5,891 nt of DNA from Armatimonadaceae bacterium (GCA_030446525.1 JAUJNC010000227.1:1-5891); one strand, 5' to 3'; numbered from the stretch's first letter, positions 1-5,891 are shown. Translations and numbers: made by a program. The notes: generated by a model from the sequence alone, not told the origin.

Positions 1-56
1 GCTTGTGGGGGACCGGGAGGTGGGTGAAGGGGCGCGTATGGCGCTGGAGCGGAGCC

Positions 57-118
57 CCGGGGCGCGGTCTGCGGGGTACCCGCCCCGGAGCGGCGCGCCA
101 CCCTCCGGTGCGCGCCGC
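57..118. repeat. Two adjacent GC-rich stem-loops
   Basis: Two imperfect inverted repeats sit side by side. In the first, CCGGGGCG (57-64) pairs with CGCCCCGG (81-88), and after one unpaired C at 65, GGT (66-68) pairs with ACC (78-80), leaving a 9-base loop. In the second, CGGCGCGC (91-98) pairs with GCGCGCCG (110-117), with G90-C118 extending it; after one unpaired C at 99, ACC (100-102) pairs with GGT (107-109) around a CTCC loop. Both share the plan of a long stem, a bulged C and three more pairs. No T-run follows either one, so they are not standard intrinsic terminators. They lie just before the promoter at 142-150. They could be a structured RNA end, a protein-binding site or an intergenic palindromic element; the sequence does not decide. 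Confidence 0.55.
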
Positions 119-141
119 GGCCGTCCGATAACTGTGGTGTG

Positions 142-150
142 TGGTATAAT
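142..150 (+). promoter_or_regulatory. Extended -10 promoter for the zinc-ribbon gene
   Basis: TGG followed by a consensus TATAAT (145-150) forms an extended -10 element in otherwise very GC-rich DNA. No recognisable -35 hexamer is present about 17 bases upstream (around 122-127), as is tolerated for extended -10 promoters. Transcription would begin near 157, giving the gene at 282 an untranslated leader of about 125 bases. That leader contains a 10-base palindrome GGGCCGGCCC at 212-221. No other candidate promoter for this gene is visible. Confidence 0.6.
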
Positions 151-270
151 GTTAATGGAGATGAGACGTAGTTTGGCCCGAGATCCCGGCTTCAGGGCGC
201 GTTTTGGCTCCGGGCCGGCCCTCCCCCGTCACCGACAAACTATGCCCCACCATCGCCCTACCGAATGCCT

Positions 271-275
271 GGAGG
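271..275 (+). promoter_or_regulatory. Strong Shine-Dalgarno site that fixes the start at 282
   Basis: GGAGG, within GGAGGTGG (271-278), ends six bases before the ATG at 282. It is the clearest ribosome binding site in the window. It favours the start at 282 over the in-frame ATG at 204, which would add 26 residues with no recognisable fold. Confidence 0.8.
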
Positions 276-281
276 TGGAAA

Positions 282-644
282 ATGAATAGGACTGCCATCA
301 AGTGCAACTGCGGCCAGCGCATCAACCAGAAGGACGTAATGCAAACGGGCTATTATATGCGGATGTTCGGGCCCAGCTTTGTGTACGTCAAGTTCCGGTG
401 CTCCCGCTGCAAGAAGCTTGGCGAGCAGTTTGTCAAGCAGGAGGATTGGGAGGACGGCATTTTGAAGGATACGACCGCCGAACATACCCCTTCGGAAAAG
501 GAGCGCTTCAAGGCACTGGGCGCCATCGAGATGCGCGAGCTGGTGGAGTTCCACAATGCCCTGGAACAGCCGGATAGTTTAGCATCGCTCAACGCGGAGT
601 TCGGCAAGTCCGCTCCCGCTGAGCCGAAAGAAAAAGAAAGATAA
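282..644 (+). CDS. Conserved-looking hypothetical protein with a putative zinc ribbon (120 aa)
   Basis: I do not recognise the family. The 120-residue product has a CxC pair (C8, C10) and a CxxC pair (C40, C43) about 30 residues apart, the usual layout of a four-cysteine zinc ribbon. An aromatic stretch between them (roughly residues 24-38) probably forms the beta hairpin. The second half (about 67-97) is charged and likely helical, including SEKERFKALG and MRELVEFHNALE. The C-terminus (109-120) is a polar tail rich in K, E and P. There is no signal peptide or membrane segment, so it is probably cytoplasmic. A small zinc ribbon plus a charged helix suits nucleic-acid or ribosome binding or a protein adaptor, but that is inference. 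It is a single-gene unit with its own promoter (142-150), a strong ribosome binding site and a terminator (654-686). Coding is well supported; function is unknown. Confidence 0.85.
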   Translation: MNRTAIKCNCGQRINQKDVMQTGYYMRMFGPSFVYVKFRCSRCKKLGEQFVKQEDWEDGILKDTTAEHTPSEKERFKALGAIEMRELVEFHNALEQPDSLASLNAEFGKSAPAEPKEKER

Positions 645-653
645 CGACAGACC

Positions 654-686
654 GGGGCAGCCCACGCGGGCTGCCCCTTGTTGTTT
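654..686 (+). terminator. Intrinsic terminator after the zinc-ribbon gene
   Basis: A perfect 10-bp stem (GGGGCAGCCC at 654-663, GGGCTGCCCC at 668-677) with an ACGC loop is followed by TTGTTGTTT (678-686). It starts ten bases after the stop codon of the plus-strand gene. The minus-strand cluster converges on the same hairpin, ending at 703. On that strand no clean U-run directly follows the stem, so termination there would be weaker. Confidence 0.92.
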
Positions 687-702
687 CCGCGGCTCGCGAG
701 CG

Positions 703-1185
703 CTAGCCGTGCCCCCCGGACTCCCCCCGGAGCAGCGCGACCGCGTGCGACAGCAGCGGCAGCAGGGCGTTTACGCCCTCGCACGCGCCGCCGGGCGAGC
801 CGGGCAGGTTCACGATGAGCGTCGTGTTGTGGATGCCGGCCACGCCGCGGCCCAGCGCCGCCGTCGGCATCTTCTTCCCCCCTTCGGCGCGCAGCAGCTC
901 GGAAAGCCCGGGGGCGTTGCGGTCCAGGATGGAGACGGTCGCTTCCGGCGTCACGTCGCGCGGCGCAAAGCCGGTTCCCCCCGTCGTCAGTATCACCTCG
1001 CAGCCCGCGTCGCACATGGCGATGAGCTGCTCCGCGATCTCCCCCTCCTCGTCCGGTACGATCACCCGCAGGAACACTTTGTAGGCTTCCGGGGGGAGCA
1101 GGGCGGCGATCTGCGGGCCGCTCAGATCTTCGCGCTCCCCCCGGAAGCAGCGGTCCGATACGGTCATGATGCCGACGTTGATCAT
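703..1185 (-). CDS. mogA: MogA/MoaB-family molybdopterin adenylyltransferase
   Basis: This 160-residue protein belongs to the MogA/MoaB family, which activates molybdopterin with ATP to give adenylyl-molybdopterin, the substrate for molybdate insertion, in the cytoplasm. The family signatures are all visible: VGIMTVSDR near the N-terminus (4-12), EDLSGP (19-24), the nucleotide-binding LTTGGTGFAPRDVTPEAT (66-83), and IVNLPGSPGGACEGV (124-138). Length is normal for the short, single-domain form. The ATG at 1185 agrees with the usual N-terminus, although only a weak GGGT precedes it. The 87 bases upstream (1186-1272) separate it from the secreted-protein gene and show no clear promoter or terminator, so co-transcription from moaA is plausible. 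Family membership is very secure. The choice between MogA and MoaB names is not, since they differ mainly by phylogeny. Confidence 0.95.
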   Translation of the reverse strand: MINVGIMTVSDRCFRGEREDLSGPQIAALLPPEAYKVFLRVIVPDEEGEIAEQLIAMCDAGCEVILTTGGTGFAPRDVTPEATVSILDRNAPGLSELLRAEGGKKMPTAALGRGVAGIHNTTLIVNLPGSPGGACEGVNALLPLLSHAVALLRGESGGHG

Positions 1186-1272
1186 GCTACCCGATTCGCC
1201 GCAGGCGGGGCAGGTTCCTGCGCCGGCCGGAGGAAAAGTTCGCCACCCCGAGGCGGGTCTGCCGGCGGGCGG

Positions 1273-3087
1273 CTACGGAATCAGCCGAGCGCCGGCCCAA
1301 TCCGCGACGTCACCCTCGATGCCGTCGCCCGCGTCACGAACGATCAGCCTGAGCTGCTGTTTGCCCGCCACGCTCACGTTGACCGCGGGCGCCGGCGAGC
1401 CGCCGGTCAGCAAACCGCTGTCGAAGATCTTCGCCCCGTCCGCCCAGACCTCGAACACCACCGAGCCGCGGTCACCGACCTCGTCGTCCACGCCGACGTC
1501 GGCGATGAACCTCCTGTAGCCGTCGCCCAGGTGGTACACGATGTCCGAATAGGCGTGCGCCCCGAGTCCCTTGCTGTAGGGCTTGCCGTCGAGCGTGATC
1601 GGCCCGCCGTCGCCGGCGGCGAGGTCACCGAGGCTCATGTCCTTTTCCACGGATCCCCAGCCGTTGGCGGCCGAGATCCAGGCGAGGTCGCTCAGGTACA
1701 CGGCGTCGCTGGGCCTGGTGAAGATGATCTCGTCGTTCGAGCCATGCCCCAGGAAGAAGCGGGCCACCTGGCCTGCCAGCTTGTCCGTCCCCCGGATGTT
1801 CGTGTCCCCGAGAACGTGCGGGTACCAGGTGCCGCCATCGCCGCCGGCGTGGATCTTACGTGGCTCTGACCAGCTCCGCGGGTCGGCCAGCTTGGTCGAG
1901 TAGCTGATGTAGATGCCCTCTTGATCCCAGGCGTTCCCCGCATTGTGGGCGCGATTCAGGAGCATGACGTACTGATTGAGGTACGTGTTCCAGTGAACCG
2001 ACGCACCCCAGAACGAGTCATAATCTTCCCTTTCCCAGGCCACGAACGGCTGGAAAGTCGGCGTAAGCAGGCCACCCAGGCCGGGCTGCGTGAAGCCGCC
2101 GTTGTACCACTTCCACACTTCACCGGCCGGCGCGTCCCTGTCTCGCCAGTCCATCCGCGCGACCGCCACACCTTGTTCCGTAATGGCGCCGGCGTAGCTG
2201 CTGTAGAAGAAGTAGAGGTACCCGGCGTCCAGGATGACGCTGAAGTCGCCGTTGCCGCCGGCGAAGAAGCCGTTCATGGCGTCGCACCGGAGGGTGCCGG
2301 GTCTCGCTTCCAGCACGAAGCCCAGGTCTTGCCAGTGGAGGCCGTTATCGGCGGACTTAGCCGCTCCGATGAGGGGGGCCGTGAGTGTGCTACCGTCACA
2401 CACCCCTATCGGCTCGTTGTGGTAGAAGCCGTAAAGGGTGCCGTCATCGGCCCGGATGATCGCTTCCATCCACCGCCCGCCGTTGACCTCGTTGCTGAAG
2501 ATCACCCCCGCTGTATCCTCCTCCCGCTGGCCGGCGATGGCAAAGATGTCCTTTCCCACGGCACGATACGGGTGCCCGGCCGACATGAAGACGTGTAGCC
2601 GGTCGTCCGCCCAGAAAGAGGGGTTGTTGGAATCGCTGTAACGGGGCAGGCCAAGTTCGGGGGTTACCGGGCGAAGCTCCGCCGAGGGGAGAGCGGCGCT
2701 CACCGTGACCGTGTTGCTCTGCGCCACCCTGGTGAAGCCGTCCTCCAGGAAGTAGCGGAACTGGTACTGACTAGCTACACCGGGTGCACCGGTCGTGCTG
2801 GCGCCGGATGTACCGCCTCCGGTGTACTCCCACCAGAGGAGGTGCGCTTGGTCATCCGGGTCGCCGACCTCGTAGAGCCCGACCCAGTCGGTGGCGGGCC
2901 GGCCGCTCGGGGCGGTCCATCGCACCGTGATCGCGCCGCCCGGAGCCACGGCGCTCGGGCCGGCGTTCACGGTGTAACTCTGCGCCGCGGCGGGCCGGGA
3001 GACCGTCCCCCCGAACAGTGCCAGCAGGACCGGGACTGACGCCCAACCGGGCCATCGAGGCCGGAACAGCCTACCGAATCGACACAT
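1273..3087 (-). CDS. Secreted multidomain protein: Ig-like domain, glycosidase/sialidase-type propeller, NPCBM/NEW2-like carbohydrate-binding domain
   Basis: The 604-residue product begins with a Sec signal peptide: basic residues up to 11, a hydrophobic core at about 16-28, and probable cleavage after AAA at 33-35. Residues 37-130 form a beta-sandwich-like module with TDWVGLYEVG (66-75), resembling SKICH-type or Ig-like modules. Residues about 145-460 look like a beta-propeller of the GH43/sialidase kind. They contain a good Asp-box (SADNGLHW, 245-252), repeated aromatic blade strands such as YLYFFYSSYAG (290-300), and a YSTKLADPRSW segment (396-406). Residues about 463-604 match the NPCBM/NEW2 pattern: LSDLAW, a KDMSLGD-type segment, GKPYSKGLGAHAYSDIVYHL, a VGVDDEVGDRGSVVFEVWADG stretch and a closing DVADWAGARL. 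The likely role is binding and perhaps cleaving extracellular glycans; catalytic residues cannot be assigned by eye. Its start lies 17 bases after the moaA stop, with no clear ribosome binding site. An enzymatically inactive glycan-binding propeller is an alternative. Confidence 0.9.
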   Translation of the reverse strand: MCRFGRLFRPRWPGWASVPVLLALFGGTVSRPAAAQSYTVNAGPSAVAPGGAITVRWTAPSGRPATDWVGLYEVGDPDDQAHLLWWEYTGGGTSGASTTGAPGVASQYQFRYFLEDGFTRVAQSNTVTVSAALPSAELRPVTPELGLPRYSDSNNPSFWADDRLHVFMSAGHPYRAVGKDIFAIAGQREEDTAGVIFSNEVNGGRWMEAIIRADDGTLYGFYHNEPIGVCDGSTLTAPLIGAAKSADNGLHWQDLGFVLEARPGTLRCDAMNGFFAGGNGDFSVILDAGYLYFFYSSYAGAITEQGVAVARMDWRDRDAPAGEVWKWYNGGFTQPGLGGLLTPTFQPFVAWEREDYDSFWGASVHWNTYLNQYVMLLNRAHNAGNAWDQEGIYISYSTKLADPRSWSEPRKIHAGGDGGTWYPHVLGDTNIRGTDKLAGQVARFFLGHGSNDEIIFTRPSDAVYLSDLAWISAANGWGSVEKDMSLGDLAAGDGGPITLDGKPYSKGLGAHAYSDIVYHLGDGYRRFIADVGVDDEVGDRGSVVFEVWADGAKIFDSGLLTGGSPAPAVNVSVAGKQQLRLIVRDAGDGIEGDVADWAGARLIP

Positions 3088-3104
3088 ACGGGAATCTCGT
3101 GATG

Positions 3105-4133
3105 TTACCCCCCGATCTGCGCCATGATGCGCAGCGAACCGCCCTTGGAGAGCCGGCCCTCGAAGTCGCTCTGGATCGGCTTGTGCGCGAGCGCCGCCCG
3201 GGTGTGTTCCAGTATCTGCGCGTCCGCGCAGCCCGCCCGGAGCGGCCCCATCAGATCATACTCGTAGTTGTCCGACAGGCACGGCACCAGGCGGCCGTTG
3301 GCCGTGAGCCGCAGCCGGTTGCACCCGTCGCAGAACCGGTGGCTGATCGGGTTGATCACTCCCACCGTGCCCAGCGCCCCGGGGATGCGGAAGTTGCGCG
3401 AGGTGGACGACCGCTCGTCCTCCAGGGGGGTGAGGTCGGGGAAGGCGGCGCGGACCTTGTCCAGGGCCTCCTCGTTGGAGACGTAGCGCGCCTTCCACTG
3501 CGGCGGCGTGACCATGCCGATGGGCATGTACTCCAGGAAGCGGACCGAGACGGGGCGCTCCAGCGTCAGCCGCGCGAACTCCGCGATCTCGTCGTCGTTG
3601 ACGCCGCGCATGACCACGCAGTTGAGCTTGATGGGCGAAAAGCCCGCCCGCAGCGCCGCCTCCACCCCCTCCCAGGCCCGCGCGTACTCGGGCCGGCGTG
3701 CGATCAAGGCGAAGCGCTCGGGCTTCATGGTATCCATGCTGATGTTGACGCGGCGGATGCCGGCACGCCACAGGGCTTGTGCGTCTCTGGGCAGCAGGAT
3801 GCCGTTCGTGGTGACCGTGACCTCACGGATGCCGGGGACGGCGACCAGTCGGGCGGCAAGCTCGGGCACGTTCTTGCGGACCAGGGGCTCGCCGCCGGTC
3901 AGGCGCACTTTCCGCAGACCCGCCCCGGCAAGCACGCCCACGACGCGCTCGATCTCGTCAAAGGAGAGCACGTTGTCCAGGTCTTCGTAGGGCACCCCCT
4001 CCTCGGGCATGCAGTACACGCAGCGCAGGTTGCAGCGGTCCGTCAGCGAGACGCGCAGGTATTCGATCCGGCGGCCGAAAGCGTCCGTCACCGAACCGTC
4101 CGTCGAGTTTGCCAGGGGAAGCGCTGCATCCAT
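3105..4133 (-). CDS. moaA: GTP 3',8-cyclase MoaA (radical SAM)
   Basis: MoaA converts GTP to 3',8-cyclo-7,8-dihydro-GTP, which MoaC turns into cyclic pyranopterin monophosphate, opening molybdenum cofactor synthesis. Numbering from the chosen start (342 residues), the radical SAM cluster motif is C34-x3-C38-x2-C41 within DRCNLRCVYCMPEEG. TGGEP follows at about 79-83, then the MoaA-specific VRFLEYMPIG (197-206). The second 4Fe-4S site is C268, C271 and C285 in FCDGCNRLRLTANGRLVPCL, and the protein ends in the characteristic Gly-Gly. Length is typical. I chose the ATG at 4133. A TTG at 4160 would add nine residues, but that extension is encoded by an inverted repeat and a -10 box and lacks a ribosome binding site. 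The gene lies 38 bases after the gcvPB stop and 17 before the secreted-protein gene. Function is secure; the start is fairly likely. Confidence 0.96.
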   Translation of the reverse strand: MDAALPLANSTDGSVTDAFGRRIEYLRVSLTDRCNLRCVYCMPEEGVPYEDLDNVLSFDEIERVVGVLAGAGLRKVRLTGGEPLVRKNVPELAARLVAVPGIREVTVTTNGILLPRDAQALWRAGIRRVNISMDTMKPERFALIARRPEYARAWEGVEAALRAGFSPIKLNCVVMRGVNDDEIAEFARLTLERPVSVRFLEYMPIGMVTPPQWKARYVSNEEALDKVRAAFPDLTPLEDERSSTSRNFRIPGALGTVGVINPISHRFCDGCNRLRLTANGRLVPCLSDNYEYDLMGPLRAGCADAQILEHTRAALAHKPIQSDFEGRLSKGGSLRIMAQIGG

Positions 4134-4139
4134 AGACCT

Positions 4140-4145
4140 ATTATA
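4140..4145 (-). promoter_or_regulatory. Consensus -10 box immediately before moaA (possible leaderless start)
   Basis: On the minus strand a perfect TATAAT (4145 to 4140) is followed by six bases, AGGTCT, and then the moaA ATG at 4133. Sigma-70 promoters usually start six or seven bases after the -10, which would put the first transcribed base at or next to the A of the start codon. No convincing -35 or Shine-Dalgarno site is visible. Leaderless mRNAs with this geometry are known to be common in Deinococcota and Actinomycetota. An internal promoter here would let moaA and the genes after it be expressed apart from gcvPB. Confidence 0.5.
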
Positions 4146-4165
4146 CCCCGTTGACGGCAACGGGG
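4146..4165. repeat. Perfect inverted repeat between gcvPB and moaA
   Basis: CCCCGTTG (4146-4153) and CAACGGGG (4158-4165) form a perfect 8-bp inverted repeat around four bases. It fills most of the 38-base gap between gcvPB and moaA and directly abuts the TATAAT at 4140-4145, occupying what would be the promoter spacer. There is no T-run on either side, so an intrinsic terminator is unlikely. A dyad in this position could be an operator that blocks the promoter, or an mRNA hairpin in a gcvPB-moaA read-through transcript. Confidence 0.6.
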
Positions 4166-4171
4166 TGACCG

Positions 4172-5743
4172 CTACGCCTCGCGGGAACCTGACGCGAACG
4201 CCTCGCGACCCGTGCCGGGCGCCTTGTGCGGCGTGTCCGCCTCGCCCTGGGCGGAAGGGGCCGCTTCGCGCGGCGTCCAGGAAAGGTCCAGGTTGCGTGC
4301 GGCCAGCGCCTCGTCCAGGCGGCGCACCGGCGCGCTGTGCGGCGCGCTCGTGATCACCTCGGGGTTCTCGTCGGCCTCACGCGCGATCTGCTCCATGGCC
4401 GCGATAAAGGCGTCGATGGTTTCGCGGCTTTCGGTCTCGGTCGGCTCGATCATCAGGCACTCCGGCACGATCAGCGGGAAGTACATCGTGGGCGGGTGGT
4501 AGCCGTAGTCGATGATCCGCTTGGCCACGTCCAGCGCCTTGACGCCCCTGGCTTTGAGCGCCTTGAGCGTGAACACGCACTCGTGCATGCAGGTCCGGTC
4601 GTAGGCGACCTCGAACGTTTTGCCCAGCCGCACCCGGATGTAGTTGGCGTTCAGCACGGCATCCTGGCTGATCTGGGCCAGGTTCTCGCGGCCGTAGTGG
4701 CGGATGTAGGCGTACGAGCGCAGCACGGCGAGGAACGGGCCGTAGAACGAGGCGATCTTGCCGACAGAGAGCGGCCGGTGGTGGTCGAGGAAGAACGTGC
4801 CGTCGGCGCGGCGCGCGGCCTGCGGGACCGGCAGGAACGGCTCCAGGATCTTCTTGACGCCGACCGGCCCCGCCCCCGGCCCGCCCCCGCCGTGCGGGAC
4901 GGAGAAGGTCTTGTGCAGGTTGGTGTGCATGACGTCGAAGCCCATGTCCCCGGGCCGCGCCGTGCCGACCAGGGCGTTCATGTTCGCGCCGTCACAATAC
5001 ATCAAGCCGCCCGCCCGGTGGATCAGGTCGCTGATCTGGAGGATGTCCTCTTCGAACAGGCCGAGCGTGTTCGGGTTGGTCAGCATCAGGCCGGCGACAT
5101 CGCCGGCGTGCTTGTCGAGGAGGGCACGCAGGTGCCCCATGTCGACCAGGCCCCGCGCGTCCGTGTCGATCGAGACCGTCTTGTAGCCGCAGCGGGCCGC
5201 CGACGCCGGGTTGGTGCCGTGGGCCGCTTTGGGAACCAGGACGCTTTTGCGCTGCCCCTGCCCGATGTGCTCGTGGTAGGCGCGGATCAGCATCAAGCCG
5301 AGGAGCTCGCCGTGCGCACCCGCCGCGGGCTGGAGCGAGACGGCGTCCATGCCCAGGATCGTGGACAGCATCGTCTGCATCTGCCACAGCACCTCGATGG
5401 CCCCCTGCGCCGTTTCCTGGGGCTGGTACGGGTGGACGCGGGCGAAGCCGGGCAGGCGCACCGCCTCGTCGTTGATCTTGGGGTTGTACTTCATGGTGCA
5501 GGAGCCGAGCGGGTAGAACCCCTGGTCCACGCAGTAGTTGAGCGACGAAAGGTGCAGGAAGTGGCGCACCACGTCCGGCTCGGCCATTTCGGGCAGCGGC
5601 AGCTCGTCGCGCAGCGCCACGCCCGGCAGCAGGTCGGGCGCCTCCGCCTCCGGCACGTCGCACGCGGGCAGGTCGCACCCGACGCGCCCCGGCCGGGACA
5701 GCTCGAAAATCGTCGGTTCGATGGTTTTGAAGGTGATGCTCAT
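4172..5743 (-). CDS. gcvPB: Glycine dehydrogenase (decarboxylating) subunit 2, GcvPB
   Basis: This is the PLP-carrying beta subunit of the two-subunit P-protein of the glycine cleavage system. With GcvPA it decarboxylates glycine and passes the aminomethyl group to lipoyl-GcvH. Recognisable segments are [22 protein letters not shown] (68-89), [10 protein letters not shown] (137-146), [10 protein letters not shown] (174-183), [11 protein letters not shown] (221-231), and the PLP-lysine motif [17 protein letters not shown] (274-290) with Lys278. The family-typical C-terminal [19 protein letters not shown] is at 421-439. At 523 residues it exceeds the usual length, because residues about 491-523 form a low-complexity tail. 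The ATG at 5743 has a closely spaced AGGA (5747-5750) and gives the standard N-terminus. No glycine riboswitch fits in the 46 bases upstream. gcvPA is not directly upstream within the window; a Uma2-family gene is there instead. Confidence 0.97.
   Translation of the reverse strand: MSITFKTIEPTIFELSRPGRVGCDLPACDVPEAEAPDLLPGVALRDELPLPEMAEPDVVRHFLHLSSLNYCVDQGFYPLGSCTMKYNPKINDEAVRLPGFARVHPYQPQETAQGAIEVLWQMQTMLSTILGMDAVSLQPAAGAHGELLGLMLIRAYHEHIGQGQRKSVLVPKAAHGTNPASAARCGYKTVSIDTDARGLVDMGHLRALLDKHAGDVAGLMLTNPNTLGLFEEDILQISDLIHRAGGLMYCDGANMNALVGTARPGDMGFDVMHTNLHKTFSVPHGGGGPGAGPVGVKKILEPFLPVPQAARRADGTFFLDHHRPLSVGKIASFYGPFLAVLRSYAYIRHYGRENLAQISQDAVLNANYIRVRLGKTFEVAYDRTCMHECVFTLKALKARGVKALDVAKRIIDYGYHPPTMYFPLIVPECLMIEPTETESRETIDAFIAAMEQIAREADENPEVITSAPHSAPVRRLDEALAARNLDLSWTPREAAPSAQGEADTPHKAPGTGREAFASGSREA
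4174..4207 (-). repeat. Short direct repeat in the gcvPB 3' end
   Basis: The ten bases ACGCCTCGCG (plus strand) occur at 4174-4183 and 4198-4207, spaced exactly 24 bases apart, so the repeat stays in frame. In the protein it appears as Arg-Glu-Ala at 513-515 and again as the last three residues, 521-523. It lies in the poorly conserved tail of GcvPB. Confidence 0.6.
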
Positions 5744-5789
5744 GTTTCCTAATTTCTAGGGGCAAATGACTGCGACCCCGAGAGTCGCA

Positions 5790-5891
5790 TCAAAATATCC
5801 TCCGCAGGTCGAGGGCAAAGCCGGGCAGCACGGGGGCGCCGGAGATTTCCGCCGGATCTGTCAGGACTTCCACCGGCCGGTTCGGGCGGTA
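5790..5891 (-). CDS. Uma2-family protein, C-terminal fragment (cut by window edge)
   Basis: Reading the minus strand from the window edge, one frame is open for 33 residues and ends in TGA at 5792-5790. The peptide has the order YRPNRPVEVL, then about a dozen residues with acidic positions, then LPGFALDLRRIF as its last twelve. This matches the C-terminal end of the Uma2 family (formerly DUF820), PD-(D/E)XK endonuclease-fold proteins of unknown biological role, in which a proline-arginine strand leads to an LPGF-type motif and a final phenylalanine. The proposed catalytic residues lie upstream, outside the window. The stop codon is 46 bases before gcvPB on the same strand. A weak hairpin (5772-5776 with 5784-5788) lies between them, with no T-run. 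Assignment rests on a short piece, so confidence is moderate to good. Confidence 0.75.
   Translation of the reverse strand, partial: YRPNRPVEVLTDPAEISGAPVLPGFALDLRRIF

Noticed and set aside
204..281. N-terminal extension of the zinc-ribbon protein from the ATG at 204
   Set aside because: The strong GGAGG at 271-275 points to the ATG at 282, and the extra residues have no domain-like character.
5..289. 94-codon open frame covering the start of the window
   Set aside because: It runs through both hairpins and the promoter, has no ribosome binding site, and has a biased R/G/P composition. Only the part from 155 is kept as a weak leader-ORF idea.
1210..1221. Short palindrome GCAGGTTCCTGC in the gap between the secreted-protein gene and mogA
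   Set aside because: The loop is too small for a stable hairpin and there is no T-run; 12-base palindromes of this kind are expected by chance in GC-rich DNA.
709..1869. 386-codon open frame on the plus strand
   Set aside because: It runs antisense across mogA, the intergenic gap and the end of the secreted-protein gene, with R/G/V-rich composition and no motif.
3018..4154. 378-codon open frame on the plus strand
   Set aside because: It is antisense to moaA, which has every diagnostic motif. No recognisable protein features.
4134..4171. Molybdenum cofactor riboswitch upstream of moaA
   Set aside because: The 38-base gap is far too short for that riboswitch class, and its only structure is the simple 8-bp dyad.
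4226..5752. 508-codon open frame on the plus strand
   Set aside because: It lies fully antisense to gcvPB, whose sequence is a clear family match. The translation is rich in R, V, H and A and has no domain; it is a by-product of high GC content.
5772..5788. Hairpin (GCGAC/GTCGC) between the Uma2 gene and gcvPB as a terminator
   Set aside because: The stem is only five solid pairs (seven with a wobble pair) and no T-run follows on the minus strand.
5744..5789. Glycine riboswitch upstream of gcvPB
   Set aside because: Only 46 bases separate the upstream stop codon from the gcvPB start, much less than the aptamer needs.

Overview
This is a GC-rich bacterial chromosomal window with ordinary housekeeping genes plus a few accessory ones. 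A Uma2-family fragment, a secreted protein ending in an NPCBM/NEW2-like domain, and a two-subunit type glycine decarboxylase together suggest a free-living bacterium from a less-studied phylum. Armatimonadota, Chloroflexota or the Deinococcota/Planctomycetota sphere would all fit. This is inference from gene content only, and no marker gene settles it.

Layout. Positions 1-281 have no convincing gene. They hold two adjacent strong stem-loops (57-118), a good extended -10 promoter (142-150) and a strong ribosome binding site (271-275). These lead into a plus-strand gene at 282-644 for an unrecognised 120-residue putative zinc-ribbon protein, which ends at a textbook intrinsic terminator (654-686). 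Everything else is on the minus strand. In transcription order it runs: the C-terminus of a Uma2-family protein (5891-5790, cut by the window edge), gcvPB (5743-4172), moaA (4133-3105), a secreted multidomain beta-propeller/NPCBM protein (3087-1273) and a MogA/MoaB-family gene (1185-703). The plus-strand gene and the minus-strand cluster converge on the terminator.

How the genes work together. MoaA carries out the first step of molybdenum cofactor synthesis (with MoaC, not in the window). The MogA/MoaB protein acts late, adenylylating molybdopterin before molybdate insertion. The two are separated by the exported protein, whose start lies 17 bases after the moaA stop, so it looks embedded in a molybdenum cofactor transcription unit. 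GcvPB is half of the glycine decarboxylase P-protein. Its partner gene gcvPA, often directly upstream, is replaced there by the Uma2-family gene.

Most notable signals: (1) the secreted NPCBM protein between moaA and mogA; (2) a perfect TATAAT six bases before the moaA ATG, directly abutting a perfect 8-bp inverted repeat, which suggests a leaderless and possibly operator-controlled moaA; (3) the paired hairpins at 57-118, which share an 8-bp stem, bulged C, 3-bp stem design; (4) the unrecognised zinc-ribbon gene with its own promoter and terminator. I saw no convincing new multi-gene system, CRISPR array, mobile element, tRNA or rRNA.
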